DNA from: Clostridiaceae bacterium
GTDB lineage: Bacteria; Bacillota; Clostridia; Oscillospirales; Acutalibacteraceae
NCBI GenBank assembly: GCA_016290665.1
Contig: JAEEUW010000005.1
Span: forward strand, 1 to 46,796
Reading direction: 5' to 3'
DNA: 46,796 nt
The translations under genes were made by a program, and so were the position numbers. The notes under the pieces are model-generated. The model was not told the origin of the DNA. It searched no databases and saw only the letters and a list, made by a program, of their open reading frames with translations. How positions within the stretch are numbered: position 1 is the stretch's first letter; each line of letters begins with the position of its first letter. Below, in pieces: positions 43,231 to 46,796 of the stretch.

Positions 43231-43259
43231 ATTTTACCATAACGATCCGGTGAAAGCAA
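43231..43259 (-). promoter_or_regulatory. Promoter of the carboxylesterase gene
   Basis: TTGCTT, a 17-bp spacer and TAAAAT on the minus strand. A small GC hairpin (AGCCGTCCGCGGCT) lies in the leader. Confidence 0.65.
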
Positions 43260-43363
43260 GCGAATGCGCCGCTCTTTTCCCGCTTTTGAAACGGTTCGAC
43301 AGCGCTCGACGCTTTTTTCGTCGGGGCCGTGCTATGATGTGGATGCGAAAGGGGAGAGAGCCC

Positions 43364-43528
43364 ATGGAACCGAAAACGCTGCCGGAGCCGCAGGTGGAAA
43401 CGCGCCAGGAAGCCCGGCTGATCACGCTCTACCGCGGCTTGTCCGAAGCGGAGCGGCAGGCCGTCCTGCGCTACTTTGCTTCGATAAGCAAATCAACCGA
43501 GTCAACGCCGCAAAACAGCCGTTCCTGA
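43364..43528 (+). CDS. 54-residue protein, unknown
   Basis: The ATG has GGGAGAG 4-5 nt upstream, and a TGC-extended TATGAT -10 lies about 35 bp before it. The product starts MEPKTLPEPQVETRQEAR and has one predicted amphipathic helix, LYRGLSEAERQAVLRYFAS, then a polar tail. The helix resembles the short C-terminal helices of some helix-turn-helix regulators, but there is no DNA-binding domain. It lies 54 bp before the DUF421 gene, so the two may be co-transcribed. Function is unknown. Confidence 0.5.
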   Translation: MEPKTLPEPQVETRQEARLITLYRGLSEAERQAVLRYFASISKSTESTPQNSRS

Positions 43529-43582
43529 AAGAAACTGCATAATCCGCCGTCATCCGGTCAACCCTTTTCTTGAGGTGAGACG

Positions 43583-44239
43583 ATGACGGTTTTGTTTTTG
43601 CGCTGCCTGATCCTGTACGTCACCGTGATCGTGGGCGTGCGGCTCATGGGCAAACGGCAGATCGGCGAGCTGCAGCCGGAGGAGCTCGTGGTAACCATCC
43701 TGATTTCCGACGTGGCGACCATGCCGCTGCAGGATATGCAGATTCCGCTTTTGCAGCCGCTCATGATCATTGCTGTGATTGTGGCGTGCGAGCTGCTGTT
43801 TTCCGTGCTCAGCCTGAAATCGCGCAAATTCCGCACGCTCGTGCAGGGCCACGCGATCCCGATCGTCAAAAACGGCACGCTCGACCAGTCGCTGCTGCGC
43901 AAGATCCGCTACACCGTGGACGACGTGCTGGAAGCCCTGCGGCTGAAGGACGTGTTCGACATTTCGCAGGCGGCCTACGTCTATGTGGAATCCAACGGCT
44001 CCATCAGCGTGCTGCAAAAGCCGCAGCCGCCCGCCCCGCAGCCCGCCTCTGCCGTGCTGCCGTGTCTTGTCATCAGCGACGGCAAGATCGTGCCGGAGGA
44101 GTTTGCGCTTTGCGGCCTGACGGGCGAAAAGCTGCAGACGATTCTGCAAAAAGAAAACAAGCGGCCGCAGGATGTTTTTCTGATGACCTATGCCTCCGAC
44201 GGCACCTATTTTATTGTGGAAAAGCAGGTGAAGCCATGA
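43583..44239 (+). CDS. DUF421 (YetF-type) membrane protein
   Basis: A 218-residue protein with two to three N-terminal transmembrane helices and a cytoplasmic C-terminal domain. Typical marks are LMGKRQIGELQPEELVVTILISDVATMPLQD and the second part IVKNGTLDQSLLRKIRYTVDDVLEALRLKDVFDISQAAYVYVESNGSISVL. YetF-type proteins are widespread in spore-forming Firmicutes, with unproven function. GAGGTG precedes the ATG. The stop overlaps the next start by 4 bp (ATGA), so it is coupled to the DUF4363 gene, a pairing seen in other Clostridia. Confidence 0.9.
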   Translation: MTVLFLRCLILYVTVIVGVRLMGKRQIGELQPEELVVTILISDVATMPLQDMQIPLLQPLMIIAVIVACELLFSVLSLKSRKFRTLVQGHAIPIVKNGTLDQSLLRKIRYTVDDVLEALRLKDVFDISQAAYVYVESNGSISVLQKPQPPAPQPASAVLPCLVISDGKIVPEEFALCGLTGEKLQTILQKENKRPQDVFLMTYASDGTYFIVEKQVKP

Positions 44240-44613
44240 AGCGGCTCTGGGTGTGCGCGGCGCTGCTGCTGTTTGCGGCCGGCGTCTGCGTGTGTGCGCG
44301 AATCGGCCTTGCGCGCGTGGCGGACGGAGAAATCCGGCTGCTGCAAAGCGCGCAGCAGACCGTGCGGGAAGGGGACGAAGCCGCGATCGACCGGGCGCTT
44401 GCCGGGTGCGAACATAATTGGAAGAAAACCAGCCTGCCGTTTTATCTCTTCATCGACCACAACTTCTTCAATCAATATGAATATACGCTCTTTCATCTGC
44501 GCGATTTTGCGGCGGACGATCCGGCCCTCGCCGTGCAGCAGATCGGCTATTGCATGGCGGTGCTGCAGGACCTTGCCGACAGCCAGAAGCCGGTGCTTGA
44601 AAATATTTTTTGA
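44236..44613 (+). CDS. DUF4363-like protein
   Basis: A 125-residue protein with an N-terminal membrane or signal helix (MKRLWVCAALLLFAAGVCVC) and a helical body: REGDEAAIDRALAGCEHNWKKTSLPFYLFIDHNFFNQYEYTL and DDPALAVQQIGYCMAVLQDL. The pattern and its coupling to a DUF421 gene match DUF4363 proteins. No catalytic residues are evident. It probably lies on the outer face of the membrane and partners the DUF421 protein (inference from gene pairing). Confidence 0.75.
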   Translation: MKRLWVCAALLLFAAGVCVCARIGLARVADGEIRLLQSAQQTVREGDEAAIDRALAGCEHNWKKTSLPFYLFIDHNFFNQYEYTLFHLRDFAADDPALAVQQIGYCMAVLQDLADSQKPVLENIF

Positions 44614-44620
44614 AAAGCTA

Positions 44621-44650
44621 TTGACAAACGAACCTCTTTCGTGGTATAGT
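44621..44650 (+). promoter_or_regulatory. Promoter of the NfeD-SPFH pair
   Basis: TTGACA, an 18-bp spacer and TATAGT. Confidence 0.82.
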
Positions 44651-44679
44651 GAACTCGTACAACAAAGGAGGTGAATGGC

Positions 44680-45129
44680 ATGGATCGGCTTTTGATTCTG
44701 TGGATTGCGGCGGCTGTCGTGTTCGCCGTGATCGAAGCCGCTACCGCGCAGATCCTGACGATCTGGTTCTGCATCGGCAGCATCGGGGCGATCGTCGCCC
44801 ATGCGCTGGGGGCTTCGCCCACCGTGCAGGTCGTCGTGTTCGTCGCCGTGTCGCTGCTCACGCTGGTGATTGCGCGGCCTTACCTGCGCCGATTTACCCG
44901 AACAAAGGTGCAGCCGACGAATCTGGATATGTGCATCGGCCAGCAGGCGCTTGTCACGGAGCGCATCAGCAACCTCGACGGCACGGGGCAGGCGAAGCTC
45001 CGCGGCACCGTCTGGACCGCCCGCAGCAGCGACGGCGCCGTGATTGAACCCGGCGCGCTGGTCAAGGTCCTCTCCATCGAGGGCGTCAAGCTCATCGTTG
45101 CGCCGGACGACGCCCAACCCGAAGCGTAA
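44680..45129 (+). CDS. NfeD family membrane protein
   Basis: A 149-residue NfeD-like protein: two to three transmembrane helices (LLILWIAAAVVFAVIEAAT, IWFCIGSIGAIVAHALG, VQVVVFVAVSLLTLVIARP) followed by a C-terminal OB-fold domain (CIGQQALVTERISNLDGTGQAKLRGTVWTARS). NfeD proteins work with SPFH/stomatin proteins in membrane microdomain quality control, and the next gene is the SPFH partner. ATG 44680 is preferred over GTG 44671 because AAAGGAGG is 8 nt upstream of it. Confidence 0.92.
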   Translation: MDRLLILWIAAAVVFAVIEAATAQILTIWFCIGSIGAIVAHALGASPTVQVVVFVAVSLLTLVIARPYLRRFTRTKVQPTNLDMCIGQQALVTERISNLDGTGQAKLRGTVWTARSSDGAVIEPGALVKVLSIEGVKLIVAPDDAQPEA

Positions 45130-45168
45130 CAAACCATTTTCACTTCATTTCAATCAGGAGGTATAACT

Positions 45169-46095
45169 ATGGGTCCCTTCACTTACGTACTGCTTGCAAT
45201 CGTTTTGCTCGTACTTATCATCATCGCGGCCAACATCAAAATCGTGCCGCAGTCCCGCGCCTACGTCATTGAACGCCTCGGCGCCTACAGTGCCACGTGG
45301 CAGACCGGCCTGCACATGAAGATCCCCGTCTTCGAGCGCGTGGCGAAGATCGTCTCGCTCAAGGAGCAGGTGGTCGACTTCAAGCCGCAGCCCGTGATCA
45401 CCAAGGATAACGTCACCATGCAGATCGACACGGTCGTGTTCTATCAGATCACCGACCCGAAGCTGTATACCTACGGCGTGGAGCATCCGCTGTCCGCCAT
45501 CGAGAACCTGACTGCGACCACGCTGCGTAACATCATCGGCGAGCTCGAGCTCGACCATACGCTGACCTCGCGCGACACCATCAACGCGAAGATCCGCGGC
45601 ATTCTGGACGAAGCGACCGATCCCTGGGGCATCAAGGTCAACCGCGTGGAGCTCAAGAACATCCTGCCGCCGCGTGAGATTCAGGACGCGATGGAGAAGC
45701 AGATGAAAGCCGAACGCGAACGCCGCGAAGCGATTCTGCGCGCCGAAGGCGACAAGGAGAGCAAGATCCTTGTGGCGCAGGGCCAGAAGGAGGCCAAGAT
45801 CCTTGCCGCGCAGGCGGACAAGGAAGCCGCGATCCTGCAGGCCGACGCCATCCGCGAAAAGAAGATCCGCGAAGCGGACGGCGAAGCGCAGGCCATCCTT
45901 GCCATCCAGAAGGCCGAGGCCGAATCCATCCGTCTGATCAACGAAGCGAACCCGGGCAAAGGCGTGATCGCGCTGCGTTCGCTCGAATCGCTCGAAAAAG
46001 TGGCGGACGGCCAGAGCACGAAGCTCATCATCCCGTCCGAGATCCAGTCCGTCGCCGGCCTTGCCGCCAGCGTGAAGGAACTGATCGAGAAGTAA
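45169..46095 (+). CDS. SPFH/band 7 (paraslipin/stomatin-like) protein
   Basis: A 308-residue stomatin-type membrane scaffold. One N-terminal transmembrane helix (MGPFTYVLLAIVLLVLIIIA) is followed by the SPFH domain (PQSRAYVIERLGAYSATW, VVDFKPQPVITKDNVTMQIDTVVFYQITDP) and a long coiled coil (about 180-255) of repeated KEAKILAAQADKEAAIL-like Ala/Lys/Glu heptads. The C-terminal tail follows. AGGAGG precedes the ATG. It forms an operon with the NfeD gene. Relatives are QmcA and paraslipins, which form rings or lipid-raft-like domains. Confidence 0.95.
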   Translation: MGPFTYVLLAIVLLVLIIIAANIKIVPQSRAYVIERLGAYSATWQTGLHMKIPVFERVAKIVSLKEQVVDFKPQPVITKDNVTMQIDTVVFYQITDPKLYTYGVEHPLSAIENLTATTLRNIIGELELDHTLTSRDTINAKIRGILDEATDPWGIKVNRVELKNILPPREIQDAMEKQMKAERERREAILRAEGDKESKILVAQGQKEAKILAAQADKEAAILQADAIREKKIREADGEAQAILAIQKAEAESIRLINEANPGKGVIALRSLESLEKVADGQSTKLIIPSEIQSVAGLAASVKELIEK

Positions 46096-46113
46096 ACGTT
46101 CGCATAGAAACGG

Positions 46114-46143
46114 CCCGGCTGCTTCGGCAGCCGGGTTTGTTGT
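46114..46143 (+). terminator. Terminator after the SPFH gene
   Basis: CCCGGCTGC, TTCG tetraloop, GCAGCCGGG, then TTTGTTGTT. Confidence 0.9.
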
Positions 46144-46172
46144 TAGGGAGAGGAAGGGGTTAAGGGATAGAG

Positions 46173-46252
46173 GAATTAAGGGATTAAGGGATTGAGGGAT
46201 TAAGGGATTGAGGGATTAAGGGATTAAGGGATTAAGGGATTAAGGGATTAGG
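46173..46252 (+). repeat. 8-bp tandem repeat array
   Basis: Ten head-to-tail copies of GGATTAAG on the plus strand from 46173. Copies 3 and 5 read GGATTGAG, and the first and last are degenerate (GAATTAAG and GGATTAGG). It is intergenic, just after the SPFH terminator. The bases from 46253 to the next promoter at 46402 hold no gene I can support, only small inverted repeats such as GTCGGC/GCCGAC near 46300. Confidence 0.9.
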
Positions 46253-46401
46253 ATTGTAGCGGCAGTCCCGTGGGCTGCTGTGAATCAGCGCTATTTCCAG
46301 TCGGCCATGAGCCGACCGCTGCGAGGTTCTTTCCGCGGTGAAAGATGGATGCGCGATCCTGAGACAGGCAAGGACGTCGTTTCTTTTTCGTGCCCTGCGC
46401 A

Positions 46402-46430
46402 TTGACAACCCCTTTTCAAAGGTATATAAT
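46402..46430 (+). promoter_or_regulatory. Promoter of the AhpD-like gene
   Basis: Consensus TTGACA and TATAAT with a 17-bp spacer, 32 bp upstream of the ATG. Confidence 0.88.
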
Positions 46431-46462
46431 CATTGCAAAGTATCTGAACAGGAGGGCTCTTT

Positions 46463-46796
46463 ATGAATCCGCTGATTCCCATGACGGACTATGAAACCGC
46501 GAGCGAAGAGGTCAAACGCGAATATGACGACCAGATCGCAAAGCACGGCCGCATCACTAACATGAAGCGCACCATGCTCCACGACGTGCAGACGTTCAAG
46601 ACCTACATGGACTGGTACACGCTTTATGACGAGCTGAAGCCCGTTTTCGGTGACCGCGCGCTGTCGATCTTCTCCTATGCCATCTCCACCGGCAACGACT
46701 GCTTGATCTGCGGCACGTTCTTCCGCAAGATCCTGATCGACAACGGCGAAGACCCGGCGCATCTGGAGCTGAACGAGACCGAACAGCTACTGATCG
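46463..46796 (+). CDS. AhpD/carboxymuconolactone decarboxylase-like protein, 5' part only
   Basis: The first 111 codons of a gene cut by the right edge. The protein begins MNPLIPMTDYETASEEVKREYDD, and a helix-rich stretch carries SYAISTGNDCLICGTFFRKIL, a CxxC like the redox pair of AhpD-type proteins. AhpD normally reads CxxCxxxH, and here the His position is Phe/Arg-like, so peroxidase activity is uncertain. AGGAGGG precedes the ATG. A strong promoter lies upstream. The full family assignment needs the missing C-terminus. Confidence 0.7.
   Translation, partial: MNPLIPMTDYETASEEVKREYDDQIAKHGRITNMKRTMLHDVQTFKTYMDWYTLYDELKPVFGDRALSIFSYAISTGNDCLICGTFFRKILIDNGEDPAHLELNETEQLLI

Noticed and set aside
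46173-46252. Tandem repeat considered as a CRISPR array
   Set aside because: Units are 8 bp with no spacers, and there are no cas genes nearby.

Overview
The window looks like chromosomal core and near-core DNA from a GC-rich, low-oxygen Firmicute. It most resembles Clostridia of the Oscillospiraceae/Ruminococcaceae type; this is an inference from gene content, with no marker gene compared. The pointers are strong Shine-Dalgarno sites, TTGACA/TATAAT promoters with 17-bp spacing, ATGA start/stop overlaps, occasional TTG starts, a flavodiiron protein ending in rubredoxin, a MecA-like adaptor, a CarD-like regulator, a DUF4474 protein, a YmfF/YmfH peptidase pair and a class A RNase P RNA. I see no phage, insertion sequence, CRISPR array, tRNA or rRNA gene.

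Layout. 1-3.6 kb (minus): glycolytic cluster pgk-tpiA-gpmI, with gpmI cut by the left edge. 3.7-8.5 kb (plus): ymfF-ymfH-topB with overlapping ends. 8.5-14.6 kb (minus): a DivIVA-like coiled-coil protein, a secreted glucosaminidase-like wall protein with SH3 and FN3 domains, metG and tatD. 14.6-16.0 kb (plus): cca. 16.0-24.3 kb (minus): one aromatic amino acid operon, aroF-tyrA-aroB-aroA-aroC-pheA-aroE/K-aroQ. It encodes every step from DAHP to chorismate plus the committed Phe and Tyr branch enzymes, and shikimate dehydrogenase and shikimate kinase are fused. A strong promoter, a 19-residue leader peptide with Trp, three Tyr and two Phe codons, and a terminator hairpin precede it. This is a textbook-like arrangement for ribosome-mediated attenuation.

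24.3-28.5 kb (minus): flavodiiron protein, a DUF4474 protein, a tiny hydrophobic ORF and cdsA. 28.7-30.2 kb: a lipid kinase and a TetR-type regulator in tail-to-tail overlap. 30.4-37.4 kb (plus): rnpB, a small membrane protein, recD2, an MreB homologue, a CarD-like protein, mnmA, a SigH-like sigma factor and a zinc-ribbon protein. 37.5-43.2 kb: a membrane-anchored glycoside-hydrolase-like protein (minus) divergent from a MecA-like adaptor (plus), then rpe, an AI-2E-family membrane protein and a membrane-anchored carboxylesterase (all minus). 43.3-46.8 kb (plus): a 54-residue protein, a DUF421/DUF4363 pair, an NfeD/SPFH pair, an 8-bp tandem repeat array and the start of an AhpD-like gene cut by the right edge.

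The most interesting item is the aromatic leader/attenuator at 24.07-24.27 kb. Its geometry fits classical attenuation: a ribosome at the leader stop codon would cover the segment able to disrupt the terminator, while one stalled at the Tyr/Phe codons would leave it free. An 18-bp near-perfect palindrome lies between the -35 and -10 of the same promoter and may be an operator, giving two possible control layers.
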